Below, piece after piece: positions 16,383 to 29,790 of a DNA stretch of 64,000 bases (position 1 is its first letter; the number at the start of each line of letters is the position of its first letter). Both the position numbers and the translations under genes were made by a program. The notes beneath the pieces were generated by a model that saw only the letters and a list, made by a program, of their open reading frames with translations, made no database searches and was not told the origin of the DNA. The DNA lies in assembly GCF_000348785.1 (NCBI RefSeq), contig NC_020520.1, positions 1,984,001 to 2,048,000 on the forward strand, given 5' to 3'. Source of the DNA: Ilumatobacter coccineus YM16-304 (lineage in GTDB: Bacteria; Actinomycetota; Acidimicrobiia; Acidimicrobiales; Ilumatobacteraceae).

Positions 16383-18766
16383 TCAACCGATGATGCGACT
16401 GATGACGGTGCTGTGCCCGCGGATCTTGCCGGGCTTGGCGTCGCGAGCGGTCTGGGGGAACGCCCCGACCGACACGGAGATCGGCTCGGTGCTGTCGCTG
16501 CCGTCGAGTACGAGGACGTCGCTGTTGCCGGTCAGCGCCCCGGCGTGGAGCGTGCCCCACTTGCCGGCCGGCAGCACGCGGACGCCCTTGCCGCCACGGT
16601 TCTGCTCGGGCAGCTCCGACGGGTCGCAGCGCTTGCCCAGCCCCTTGGTGGTGGTGAGCAACAACACGTCGTCGTCGCTCGGCACGCCACCGAACACGAC
16701 GGTCGCGTCGGTCTTGATGCCGCGCACCCCGGCAGCGGCTCGACCCATCGGCCGCAGCCCCTCCGGCGAGAAGCGGATGCCCTGTCCCTCGGACGTCGCG
16801 ATGACGATCGGGGCAGCGTCGTCGAACGCCTCGACGGTGACCACACGTGCGTCGCCGGCGAGCTTGACGATCGAGATGCCGCCCTTTCGGTCTCCGCCCT
16901 CGCAGTCGGCGGTGGCGATGCGTTTCACCTGACCGTCCGACATGACGAGCAGCAGCTCCTCGGGAAGGTCGGGTTCGAGCCACCAGCGGATCGGTTCGCC
17001 GGCCAAGCCGGGGAGCACGCTCGCCGCCGCGGTCGGCTTCTCGCCGACGCTCGCCACGAGCGTCCGGAACAGATGCCCGCTGTCGGTGATCGCCACGAGC
17101 GTCGTGGCCGTCGTGGTGTCGAAGGTGTGCAACGGCCTGATCTTCGGCTTCGCCTTCGAACCCTGACCGATCGCCTGCATCCACCCGGCGGCGTCGACGT
17201 GCAGCGTCGTCGGCACGTCGAGCACCATCTGTGCCTTCGACACCTTCGGCGCGCTCTCGGTCGTGATGGTGGTGACCCGCGGCGGCAGGTCGTCGAACGC
17301 CTTCATCGTCTCCTTCAGCTCACGCGCGACCTGCGTGCGCTGCCGCGTCTCCGACGACAACAGCAACTCGAGCTTCTTCTGCTCGTCTTCGAGGTCGGAC
17401 GCCTCGGTCTGGAATTCGATGACCGCGTCTTCGGTGAGCTGACCGAGGTTGAGGTCGAGCACGGCGTTGGCCTGCGTCTCGTCGATCGAGAAGCGTTCGA
17501 CCAACCGCTCGCGAGCGATGGCTCGGGTCTTCGACGTGCGCACGATGGCGATCGTCTCGTCGATGTCGACCAGCACGGCCAGGAAGCCGCGCAGGCGGTG
17601 CAGACGCTCGGCGATCTTGTCGAGGCGATACTCCGAGCGTGACACGACCACGCGGATGCGGTGCGCGATCCACGCCTGCAGCGCACTGCGCAGGTTGTAG
17701 AGACGCACGGTGTCGTGCTCGTCGAGAAAGTGCATCTGCACCTTGTTGGTCACCTGCAGGTTGGTGAATCGCAGAAGGCCCGGAACCACCATGTCGGCAT
17801 CGACGCCGGCGGCGAGCTCGACCGTGATGCGGGTCAATCCGTTCGACGATTCGTCGTTGAAGCTGACGATCCCGGCGAGGTCGCCGTTGTCGAGCGCGTC
17901 GCCGACCTGGGCGATGAACTTCTCGACCGATCCGAGGGTGGTGTCGGCGTACGGCAGCGACGTGACGACGATCTGCTGTCGCCCACGACCCACCGGCTCG
18001 ACGACCCATGCGCCGCGCACCACGATGCGGCCCTGACCGGAGCGGTAGATGTCGTTGAGTTCGTCACCGTTCGTGACCGTGCACTCCGAGGGGAACGACG
18101 GACCGGGCAGCACGGTCATCAGCTCGTCGACGCTCGCCGACTTGCGATCGAGCAACATCAACGCCGCCTGGCAGACCTCGCGCGGGTCGTGCGGCGGCAG
18201 ATACGACGACAACCCGACGGCGATGCCGTTGGCACCGTTGACGAGCAGGTTGGGGTAGGCCGACGGGAGCACGACCGGCTCGACGGTGGAGCCCTCGTAG
18301 TTCTCGACCATGGTGACGACCCCGAGGTCGATCTCGTCGAGCAGCAAGACCCCGAACGGGCCGAGCCGGGTCTCGGTGTAGCGCGGTGCGGCCGGAGCGA
18401 AGTCGGGAGAGCCGACGTTGCCGTGGAAGTCGAGCAACGGCACCAGGTTGGAGAACGGCTGAGCGAGACGAGCGAGGGCGTCGGCGATCGACGCGTCGCC
18501 GTGCGGGTGGAACAGCGCCATCGTGTCGCCGACCACTCGGGCCGTCTTCACGAACGGTCGGTCGGGGAGCAGACGCTGCGTCCACATGTCCCAGAGGATG
18601 CGGCGGTGCACCGGCTTGAGGCCGTCGGCGGCCGCCGGGATGGCGCGGTCTTCGACGACGGCGCGGGCGTACGCGAAGTAGTCGCGATCGAGCTGGTCGC
18701 CGGCCGACAGGCCGACGATCGTCTCGGTGAACTCGACGGCTGCGGCCGCCTTCTTCTTGCGGGCCA

Positions 18767-18767
<1 letters not shown>
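16383..18767 (-). CDS. Type IIA DNA topoisomerase subunit A (ParC/GyrA-like)
   Basis: The breakage-reunion subunit of a type IIA topoisomerase. The 794-residue protein has the winged-helix/tower core with VVEDRAIPAAADGLKPVHRRILW, VVGDTMALFHPHGDASIADALARLAQPF, and the catalytic tyrosine Tyr130 in APRYTETRLGPFG. A coiled-coil region follows at about residues 345-470 and a C-terminal six-blade beta-pinwheel. The GyrA box that marks gyrase appears in altered form as QNRGGKG (usual form QRRGGKG). It may therefore be a topoisomerase IV-type decatenase or a second gyrase. It shares one base with the preceding subunit-B gene stop, forming a two-gene operon, and converges on a lipoprotein gene. Confidence 0.93.
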
Positions 18768-20749
<1,982 letters not shown>

Positions 20750-20912
20750 TTCACTGGGGGAGAGTACGAGGCACGAGCGCGTCACGGAACGATGGTGCAC
20801 AACTCATCTGCTGGCACAGGTGTCGACGAGAAGCGCTGCCTGGGGCGACGTCAATGTACGGTGGAGGAGTGGAACCGGCGCAGCACACCCCTCCAGCCCG
20901 GCGCCGCACCTG

Positions 20913-23480
20913 GTGACCGCCTTCTCGGCGGCCGCGCACCACCCCTTCCGAGGCGGCCACGACGAACTCAGGAGCGCCGACGGCAGCATCCGTGAGCACT
21001 GGGCGGGGCTGGTGGAGGCCTACCAGCGGCTCGGTCACGGTGAGCTGGCGCGTCGCCAGAGCGAGATCCAGCGGCTCCTCGAACACGACGGCGTCACCTA
21101 CAACGCCGGTGGTGACGAGGCTCGGTCGGTCCGACCGTGGACGCTCGACCCGGTCCCGTTCGTCGTGCCGAGCGACGAGTGGCAGGCGATCGAGCGCGGC
21201 ATGGTCCAGCGCGCCGAACTGCTCGATCTCGCCCTCGCCGATCTCTACGGCGAACGCCGCCTGCTCCGCACCGGGGTGATTCCGCCCGAGATGGTGCTCG
21301 CCGACCCGCAGTTCTTCCGAGCGTGTGACCAGATCTCGCTGCCCGGCGGCAAGCAGGTGGTGTTGCTCGGCACCGACCTGGCTCGCGCCGGCGACGGCCG
21401 TTGGCTCGCCCTCGGTCATCGAGCGCAGGCGCCGTCGGGAGCGGCGTACGCCATGGAGAACCGCCGCGTGCTCTCACGCGTGTTCCCGCAGGCGTTCCGC
21501 CAGACCGGTGTCGAACGGCTCGGCTCGTTCGTCGACGCACTGCGCTCGGCGCTGCTCGCCGCAGCGCCGGTCGGCGTCGACGACCCCTCGATCGTGATCC
21601 TGTCACCTGGGTCCCTCTCCGAGACGGCGTTCGAGCACGCATCGATCGCTGCCCAGCTCGGATGTCCGCTCGTCCAGGGATCCGACTTCGAGCTTCGCGA
21701 CGGTCGTGTCGGCCTGCGCACCGTCGGCGGTTGGGCACCCGTCCACGTCATCCTGCGACGCGTCGACGCCGGGTTCTGCGATCCGCTGGCGCTTCGTACC
21801 GACTCCACCCTCGGCGTGCCGGGACTGGTCGACGCCTGCCGGGCAGGCACCGTGAGCGTCGTCAACACCCTCGGATCGGGGATCCTCGAGAACGCCGGAC
21901 TCGCCGCGCTGATGCCCGCGCTCGCCGAGCACCTTCTCGGAACCGACCTGCTGCTCGACTCGGTTCCGTCGTGGTGGTGCGGCGATCCGGCCGCTCGTTC
22001 GCACGTCCTCGCCAACCTCGGTTCGCTCGTCGTCCGACCGCTTTCACGCGTGTCGCTCGAGCACTCGATCGACACCCGTCGGCTCACCGGCGCCGAGCGT
22101 CGGCGGCTGCGAGCCCGCATCGAGGCCGAGCCGGCGCAGTGGGTCGGGCAGGAGCGGATCACGCCCGGAGCGACGCCGGTGTTTCGCGACGGGACGATCG
22201 AACCGCGGCCGACCGTGGTGCGCTCGTTCGTCGTCGCCGGGAGCGACTCGTACACCGCCATGCGCGGCGGGCTCGCGCGCACGGCCGCAGGCGACGGCGA
22301 GGGGCCGATCACCGCTCGCGCCGGCGCCAGCTCCAAGGACGTCTGGGTGCTCAGCTCGTCGTCGCAGCCCGCGGCCGAGTTCTGGCCGACCGCTCCCGTC
22401 GCCGCCGCCGGCGCCTCGACCGCGGCGCTGCCGGCGCGCGCGGCAGAACACCTCTTCTGGCTGGGGCGCTACGCCGAGCGAGCCGAGGGCACGGTGCGGC
22501 TCATCCGCACGGTCACCGCGCGCTGCGACGAGTTCCTCGACACGCCGAGCGGCCCCGGACCCGCATCGTTGACCGTGCTCCTCGAAACACTCACTCGACT
22601 CACGGGCACGTACCCGGGCTTCGTCGGCGACGACGCCGTCGCGCTGCTCGACGACCCGACCGACGAATTGTTCTCGCTCGTCGTCGACGATCGACGTCCC
22701 GGCACCGTGGCGCACGCCGTGCGTCGCATGTTCGACGCACTCGACGTCGTGCGCGACCAACTGTCGGTCGACACCTGGCTCGTCGTCGGCTCGCTGCAGC
22801 GCGAACTCGAGCGCATCGAACGAGATGCCGACGACCTCGGGGCCGCCGACCGCGACGACCGGTTGACCAACGTCCTCAGCCAACTCCTGCAGGGGCTGCT
22901 GTCGCTGTCGGGCATCGCCAACGAATCGATGGTCCGCGACCTCGGATGGCAGTTCATGGACGCCGGACGCCGCGTCGAGCGGGCGATCCACGTCGCCTCG
23001 CTGGTCGGAACCTCGCTCGGCACCCAGCGCAGCGCCCCGGTCGAGAGCCTGGTGGTCGAATCGGTCCTCACGGCGGGGGAGAGCATCATCACGTCGCGGC
23101 GGCGATACCGGGCCCGAGCGTTCGTCCCCAGCACCATCGCCCTGCTGCTCGCCGATGGCGGCAACCCGAGATCGTTGCGCTTCCAGGTCGATCGTCTCGT
23201 CGACACCGTCGCGTCGATCTCCCCGGAACGAGCGAGTGGTCCGATGTCGTCGTCGGCGCTGATCGGCGAGGTGGCCGACCTCTTCGACTCCACCGACTTC
23301 ACCCGGCTCGCCGACGTCGACGACCTCGGACGACGGCCCGGTCTCGAGGCATTCTCCGCATTGATGCGCTCGAAGCTCGCCGGGTTGTCGGATGCGATCA
23401 CCGCCGAGTCGTTCCGGCGCCTGCACTCGCAGCAGACCATGGTCAGCCCGATCGTCGCCGAGCCGAGGAGTTCGTCGTGA
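20913..23480 (+). CDS. Circularly permuted ATP-grasp / alpha-E fusion protein
   Basis: A fusion of two domains usually encoded by neighbouring genes. Residues up to about 480 form a circularly permuted type-2 ATP-grasp domain (VTYNAGGDEARSVRPWTLDPVPFVVPSDEW, SLPGGKQVVLLGTDLARAGDGRW, YAMENRRVLSRVFP, SFVVAGSDSYTAMRGGLAR). From about 505 to the end is the alpha-helical alpha-E domain (LPARAAEHLFWLGRYAERAEGTVRLIR, GWQFMDAGRRVERAIHVA). Comparative work on ATP-grasp amidoligases predicts that such proteins, with a transglutaminase-like peptidase, make or process a peptide tag or metabolite. The exact product is unknown. The in-frame GTG at 20913 is the best start I can find, but the N-terminal boundary is uncertain. 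Its stop overlaps the next start (GTGA). Confidence 0.87.
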   Translation: MTAFSAAAHHPFRGGHDELRSADGSIREHWAGLVEAYQRLGHGELARRQSEIQRLLEHDGVTYNAGGDEARSVRPWTLDPVPFVVPSDEWQAIERGMVQRAELLDLALADLYGERRLLRTGVIPPEMVLADPQFFRACDQISLPGGKQVVLLGTDLARAGDGRWLALGHRAQAPSGAAYAMENRRVLSRVFPQAFRQTGVERLGSFVDALRSALLAAAPVGVDDPSIVILSPGSLSETAFEHASIAAQLGCPLVQGSDFELRDGRVGLRTVGGWAPVHVILRRVDAGFCDPLALRTDSTLGVPGLVDACRAGTVSVVNTLGSGILENAGLAALMPALAEHLLGTDLLLDSVPSWWCGDPAARSHVLANLGSLVVRPLSRVSLEHSIDTRRLTGAERRRLRARIEAEPAQWVGQERITPGATPVFRDGTIEPRPTVVRSFVVAGSDSYTAMRGGLARTAAGDGEGPITARAGASSKDVWVLSSSSQPAAEFWPTAPVAAAGASTAALPARAAEHLFWLGRYAERAEGTVRLIRTVTARCDEFLDTPSGPGPASLTVLLETLTRLTGTYPGFVGDDAVALLDDPTDELFSLVVDDRRPGTVAHAVRRMFDALDVVRDQLSVDTWLVVGSLQRELERIERDADDLGAADRDDRLTNVLSQLLQGLLSLSGIANESMVRDLGWQFMDAGRRVERAIHVASLVGTSLGTQRSAPVESLVVESVLTAGESIITSRRRYRARAFVPSTIALLLADGGNPRSLRFQVDRLVDTVASISPERASGPMSSSALIGEVADLFDSTDFTRLADVDDLGRRPGLEAFSALMRSKLAGLSDAITAESFRRLHSQQTMVSPIVAEPRSSS

Positions 23481-24346
23481 TCTACGAGGTGTCGCACTCG
23501 ACGCAGTACGACTACGACGCGCCCGTTGCCACGAGCTTCGCCGAGGTGCGCCAACTCCCCGATGACGTCGACGGACAGGTGTGTGTGCGTCGCGAGGTGA
23601 TCACCGAGCCGCGGCCCGAACACCAGCGAGAGCATCGTGACTACTTCGGCAACCTCACCGCCACCGCCGTCATCCGCGAGCGACACGAGCGACTCGTCGT
23701 GACCAGTTCGAGCCTGGTCGACACCTCGGCGCGGCCGACCACGTTCGGCACGCACGGCCGCCGCCCGTGGACCTCGTACACCGCCGAGCGCGCCGCCGCC
23801 GACGATCTCGACGCGATCGAGTTCTCGCTCGACTCCGCCCTCGTCGCCCGGTCGCCGCTGCTCGCCGAGTACGCGACACCATCGTTCGGAGACGGAGTGT
23901 CGCTCGCCGACGGTGTCATGTCGCTGTGCGGCCGCATTCATGCCGACTTCGCCTTCGACGCCAACGCCACCAAGGTCGACACGCCGCTCGACGAGGTGAT
24001 GACGCTGCGCCGCGGCGTCTGTCAGGACTTCGCCCACGTGATGATCGGGGCGTTGCGCTCGATCGGACTCCCGGCGTCGTACGTCAGCGGCTATCTCGAG
24101 ACCGAGCCACCGCCGGGCCAACCCCGACTCGCCGGCGTCGACCGCACGCACGCGTGGGTCGGCGTGCTCGTGGGCGACGGGCACTGGATCGGTGTCGACC
24201 CCACCAACGACCAGCTGGCCGGCCCGCGCTACGTCACGGCCGCCCGTGGTCGTGACTACTCCGACGTGCCGCCGCTCAAGGGCGTGATCTTCACCGATGC
24301 CAAGAAGAGCAAGCTGACCGTCTCGGTCGACGTGGCTGCGCAGTGA
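23477..24346 (+). CDS. Transglutaminase-like cysteine peptidase family protein
   Basis: A 289-residue protein with an N-terminal beta-sandwich (YEVSHSTQYDYDAPVATSFAEVRQLP), as in bacterial transglutaminase-like proteins, followed by the papain-like catalytic core. The triad is visible as Cys in RRGVCQDFAHVMIGALRS, His in RTHAWVGVLVG and Asp in GVDPTNDQ. The C-terminal AARGRDYSDVPPLKGV motif is characteristic of the group found beside ATP-grasp/alpha-E proteins. It may hydrolyse or transfer an amide bond in the product of the preceding enzyme. The GTG start overlaps the preceding stop, so expression is coupled. Confidence 0.9.
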   Translation: MIYEVSHSTQYDYDAPVATSFAEVRQLPDDVDGQVCVRREVITEPRPEHQREHRDYFGNLTATAVIRERHERLVVTSSSLVDTSARPTTFGTHGRRPWTSYTAERAAADDLDAIEFSLDSALVARSPLLAEYATPSFGDGVSLADGVMSLCGRIHADFAFDANATKVDTPLDEVMTLRRGVCQDFAHVMIGALRSIGLPASYVSGYLETEPPPGQPRLAGVDRTHAWVGVLVGDGHWIGVDPTNDQLAGPRYVTAARGRDYSDVPPLKGVIFTDAKKSKLTVSVDVAAQ

Positions 24347-24365
24347 CCGACGAGCAGCGCCACCC

Positions 24366-25181
24366 GTGAACGACGTCATCCAGCCGACGTTCAACCAGCG
24401 GCGAGCGGTCTCGGCCCACCTCGAGCTGTTCGTGGTCGAGGAGTCCGACCTCGTGCTCTCGGTCGCGGCAGCGAACCGGTACGAACGCCAGAACGAGCAG
24501 CTGCTCGTGAGCGTCGACGGCGTCGCCATCAGCTCGTCGGTACACGGTCACCTCTGCTTTCTCGAACGCGTGCCTCCCGGCCTGCTCCTCGTCGACTATC
24601 AGGCGACGATCATCGGCGATGCCCCAGCGGCGACGGCGACCATCGACGACGTGTTCCAATACATCCGGCCGAGCCGCTACTGCGAGTCCGACCGGCTCGG
24701 CCCGCTGGCCCGAGCCGAGTTCGACGGTCTCGCCGGCGCCGACCTGCTCGCCGGTGTGTCGAGTTGGGTCGGCCTCAACATCGCCTACGTCGCCGGCTCA
24801 TCACGGCCGATCGACGGAGCCGTCGCCACGCTGCTCGCCCGGGAGGGCGTGTGCCGGGACTTCGCGCACCTCACCACGGCGCTGCTTCGAGCGAACAACG
24901 TCGCGGCACGCGTCGTGTCGGTGTACGCCCCCGGACTCGACCCGATGGACTTCCACGTCGTCACCGAAGCGTGTCTCGACGGCGCCTGGTACGTGGTCGA
25001 CCCGACGCGGCTCGCGCCACGCAGCTCGATGGTGCGGATCGGAACCGGGGCCGACGCCTCCGATGTCGCATTCCTCACCACCCTCCGAGGCGCCGTCGAA
25101 CTCGGGCACATGTCGGTCTCGGCCACCACCGACGCCGACCTGCCCGTCGACGATCTCACGCAGCTCGCGCGTCTCTACTGA
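24366..25181 (+). CDS. Second, divergent transglutaminase-like protein
   Basis: A 271-residue paralogue-type protein 19 nt downstream of the first transglutaminase. The catalytic triad is again present: Cys in AREGVCRDFAHLTTALLRA, His in MDFHVVTEACLDG and Asp in WYVVDPTRLAPRSS. The N-terminal domain differs from that of its neighbour (HLELFVVEESDLVLSVAAAN). It belongs to the two-domain transglutaminase group that often co-occurs with the ATP-grasp/alpha-E system. The GTG start at 24366 is the first in frame after the upstream stop. It ends the three-gene operon. Confidence 0.85.
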   Translation: MNDVIQPTFNQRRAVSAHLELFVVEESDLVLSVAAANRYERQNEQLLVSVDGVAISSSVHGHLCFLERVPPGLLLVDYQATIIGDAPAATATIDDVFQYIRPSRYCESDRLGPLARAEFDGLAGADLLAGVSSWVGLNIAYVAGSSRPIDGAVATLLAREGVCRDFAHLTTALLRANNVAARVVSVYAPGLDPMDFHVVTEACLDGAWYVVDPTRLAPRSSMVRIGTGADASDVAFLTTLRGAVELGHMSVSATTDADLPVDDLTQLARLY

Positions 25182-25337
25182 AGCGTTGGGTGCGAGGTGT
25201 GACAAACGGACGTGCCGCGGACCGCGGGACGGCGACATGCGGCTGCAAAGCTGGCGTGCACATGACGACGAAAACATCGGCGCCGTGCCCACCGGCGGCG
25301 ACATGACCGACACCCACGAGGCGAATCGAGCAGACCG

Positions 25338-26411
25338 ATGACCAGCCCCACCGTTGCCGACGAAACCCCCGTCCTCGAACGGCTGTCGCGACTCGACCGC
25401 TTCCTGCCGGTGTGGATCATCCTGGCGATGGTCGTCGGGCTCGCGCTCGGCCGGTTGATCCCCGATCTCAACGACGCGCTCGAGGAGGTCAAGGTCGCCA
25501 CGGTGTCGCTGCCGATCGCGATCGGGCTGCTGATGATGATGTATCCGGTGCTGGCGAAGGTGCGCTACTCGCGGATCGACGAGGTCGCCTCCGACCGCAA
25601 GCTCCTGGTCACCTCGCTCGTGCTGAACTGGCTGGTGGGTCCAGCGCTCATGTTCGGCCTCGCCTGGCTGTTCCTGTCGGACCTGCCCGAGTACCGGACC
25701 GGGCTGATCATCGTCGGCCTCGCCCGGTGCATCGCGATGGTGCTGATCTGGAACGACCTCGCCTGTGGCGACAGCGAAGCGGCCGCGGTGTTGGTGGCCC
25801 TCAACTCGGTGTTCCAGATCCTGGCCTACGCCGTGCTCGGCTACTTCTATCTCGAACTGCTGCCGGGCTGGCTCGGCCTCGACACCGCGTCGCTCGACGT
25901 GTCGATGTGGGAGATCGCCAAGATCGTCCTGATCTTCCTCGGGATCCCGCTCGCCGCCGGCTACCTCACCCGGCGATGGGGCGAAGCGAGCCGCGGCGTC
26001 GAGTGGTACGAGCAGACGTTCCTGCCGCGAATCGGGCCCTGGGCGCTCTACGGGCTGCTCTTCACGATCGTGATCCTGTTCGCACTGCAAGGCGAGACCA
26101 TCACCGATCAACCCGGCGACGTCGCCCGCATCGCCGTGCCACTGCTCGTCTACTTCGCGTTGATGTGGGGTGTCTCGTTCGTCGTCGGACTCCGGCTCGG
26201 ACTGCCGTACGAGAAGAACACGACGCTCGCCTTCACGGCCGCAGGGAACAACTTCGAACTCGCCATCGCAGTCGCGATCGGCGTCTTCGGAGTCACGTCC
26301 GGCCAAGCGCTCGCCGGCGTCGTCGGTCCGCTCATCGAGGTGCCGGTGCTGATCGGGCTCGTGTACGTCGCACTCTGGGCACGAGGACGCTTCTACCCGC
26401 AGCCCACCTGA
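25338..26411 (+). CDS. acr3: ACR3-family arsenite efflux transporter
   Basis: An inner-membrane arsenite/antimonite exporter of the ACR3 (BART superfamily) type, 357 residues with about ten hydrophobic segments. The hallmark TM4 motif is intact as GLARCIAMVLIWNDLACGDSEAA, containing the essential Cys. FTAAGNNFELAIAVAIGVFG near the C-terminus is the conserved TM9 region. No arsR or arsC lies next to it; an ArsR-type regulator occurs 8 kb away but shows no visible link. The 156-nt gap upstream separates it from the transglutaminase operon. Confidence 0.94.
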   Translation: MTSPTVADETPVLERLSRLDRFLPVWIILAMVVGLALGRLIPDLNDALEEVKVATVSLPIAIGLLMMMYPVLAKVRYSRIDEVASDRKLLVTSLVLNWLVGPALMFGLAWLFLSDLPEYRTGLIIVGLARCIAMVLIWNDLACGDSEAAAVLVALNSVFQILAYAVLGYFYLELLPGWLGLDTASLDVSMWEIAKIVLIFLGIPLAAGYLTRRWGEASRGVEWYEQTFLPRIGPWALYGLLFTIVILFALQGETITDQPGDVARIAVPLLVYFALMWGVSFVVGLRLGLPYEKNTTLAFTAAGNNFELAIAVAIGVFGVTSGQALAGVVGPLIEVPVLIGLVYVALWARGRFYPQPT

Positions 26412-26452
26412 GCCGGGGGAGCGGACGGGCCGCCTCGGCGCGGGAGTGCGCG

Positions 26453-27124
26453 TCAGGCGCCGACGGAGAGCTGGGGCTCGTCGTCGAAGTGGATGTCGTA
26501 CGCGCAGGTGTGGGCGCCCTGCGTCTTGTGCGTGATCCGTTGCAGGTGCGCTTCGGGAATCAACGCCTGGAGGTAGTCGAACTCCGCCGAACAGGCCTGT
26601 GGGTACCGGTTGGCAACCGACCAGATCGCACAGTTGCGGAGGTTGAGTCGGAAGTGACCGTTGCCGAGACACTCGAAATCGGCGAGGTAGCCCTGCTCGT
26701 CGAGGAGCCGGGTGAGGATGGCGAGCTGCTCGTCGACCGACTTGCCGGCGAAGCGATGCTCGTTCGTGTCGACCATGCGGCGGCGACGGCGGTCGAAGAC
26801 CCGCCCGATGAGCGCCGGCTCCTCGGCCTCCATGTGTTCGAGCAACTCGATCGGCAAGGTGTCGGCCGCCGACGAGAACAGCGGTTCGGTGAGCGTGGTG
26901 GCTCGGTATCTGTCGGCGGGGCGACCCGCGTGGCCGTGGTCCTTGTGCGCTTCCTTGTGCGACACCACGAGGCCGGCGGTGCGCAGCGCAGCGAGGTGCT
27001 GGCGCACCGCGCTCGACGAGATCTCGAGCGCTTCGGCGAGTTCGCTCGACGTGATCTCGCCGCGCCGTTTGACCACTTCGAGGACATGACGCTGGGTCGG
27101 CGAGAGTTCAGCGTCATTCGTCAT
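26453..27124 (-). CDS. sufR: SufR-type iron-sulfur-responsive transcriptional regulator
   Basis: An ArsR/DeoR-like winged-helix repressor of the suf operon, 223 residues, divergent from it. The N-terminus is a helix-turn-helix (SPTQRHVLEVVKRRGEITSSELAEALEISSSAVRQHLAAL, wing AGLVVSHKEAHKDHGHAGRPADRYRAT). The C-terminal half carries four Cys likely to bind an Fe-S cluster, spaced C-x12-C-x12-C-x28-C (DFEC, LRNC, PQAC, AHTC). SufR proteins in cyanobacteria and mycobacteria repress suf when they hold a cluster, which gives feedback control. The ATG at 27124 begins MTNDAELSPTQ; a longer upstream reading would cross into the promoter. Confidence 0.9.
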   Translation of the reverse strand: MTNDAELSPTQRHVLEVVKRRGEITSSELAEALEISSSAVRQHLAALRTAGLVVSHKEAHKDHGHAGRPADRYRATTLTEPLFSSAADTLPIELLEHMEAEEPALIGRVFDRRRRRMVDTNEHRFAGKSVDEQLAILTRLLDEQGYLADFECLGNGHFRLNLRNCAIWSVANRYPQACSAEFDYLQALIPEAHLQRITHKTQGAHTCAYDIHFDDEPQLSVGA

Positions 27125-27161
27125 GATCTTCAACAATAGCAACGATTCCGTGATGACGCAG

Positions 27162-27176
27162 TTCCGCAAGGCGGAA
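27162..27176. promoter_or_regulatory. Candidate SufR operator in the sufR/suf divergent promoter
   Basis: An inverted repeat TTCCGC-AAG-GCGGAA lies 38 nt upstream of sufR and 111 nt upstream of the ferredoxin start. It is flanked by CAAC and GTTG repeats (CAACAATAGCAAC at 27131-27143 and GTTGG elements from 27177). A position between divergent genes is what an autoregulating repressor would use. Binding is inferred. Confidence 0.45.
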
Positions 27177-27286
27177 GTTGGTAAATGCGTCTGAGTTGGA
27201 TACACATGGGGGTCATCGACGAGTGTTTCGTCGGACCCATCGAAGGCTGGTGAACGTCCGTGTTCAGCCGGTCGGAAGGAGACCCC

Positions 27287-27553
27287 ATGAAGGTTTGGAT
27301 TGACCAAGATCTGTGCACCGGCGACGGACTCTGCGAAGAGATCGCACCCGACGTCTTCTTCGGGATGGACGACGGTCTGTTCTACGTCAAGGAGACCGCG
27401 GCGAACTTCGGCAGCGAGAAGCTGTTCGACGGCAACGCGAACCCGGCCGGCTCCGACGGCATGGCTCGCATCCCCGACGGCGGCCTCGAGAGCGTCATCG
27501 AGGCAGCCGAAGAATGCCCCGGTGAGTGCATCTTCATCGACGTCGAAGGCTGA
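27287..27553 (+). CDS. Ferredoxin, first gene of the suf operon
   Basis: An 88-residue acidic ferredoxin. It begins KVWIDQDLCTGDGLCEEIAPDVFF and ends AAEECPGECIFIDVEG, giving a C-x5-C and a C-x3-C pair. This arrangement suits a single 3Fe-4S or 4Fe-4S cluster of the actinobacterial P450-type ferredoxin group. The ATG at 27287 has a strong GAAGGAG site 6 nt upstream. It lies 9 nt before sufB and is divergent from sufR, so it may supply electrons for cluster assembly or be a cluster acceptor. This is inferred from position. Confidence 0.88.
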   Translation: MKVWIDQDLCTGDGLCEEIAPDVFFGMDDGLFYVKETAANFGSEKLFDGNANPAGSDGMARIPDGGLESVIEAAEECPGECIFIDVEG

Positions 27554-27562
27554 TCATCGTCG

Positions 27563-29786
<2,224 letters not shown>

Positions 29787-29790
<4 letters not shown>

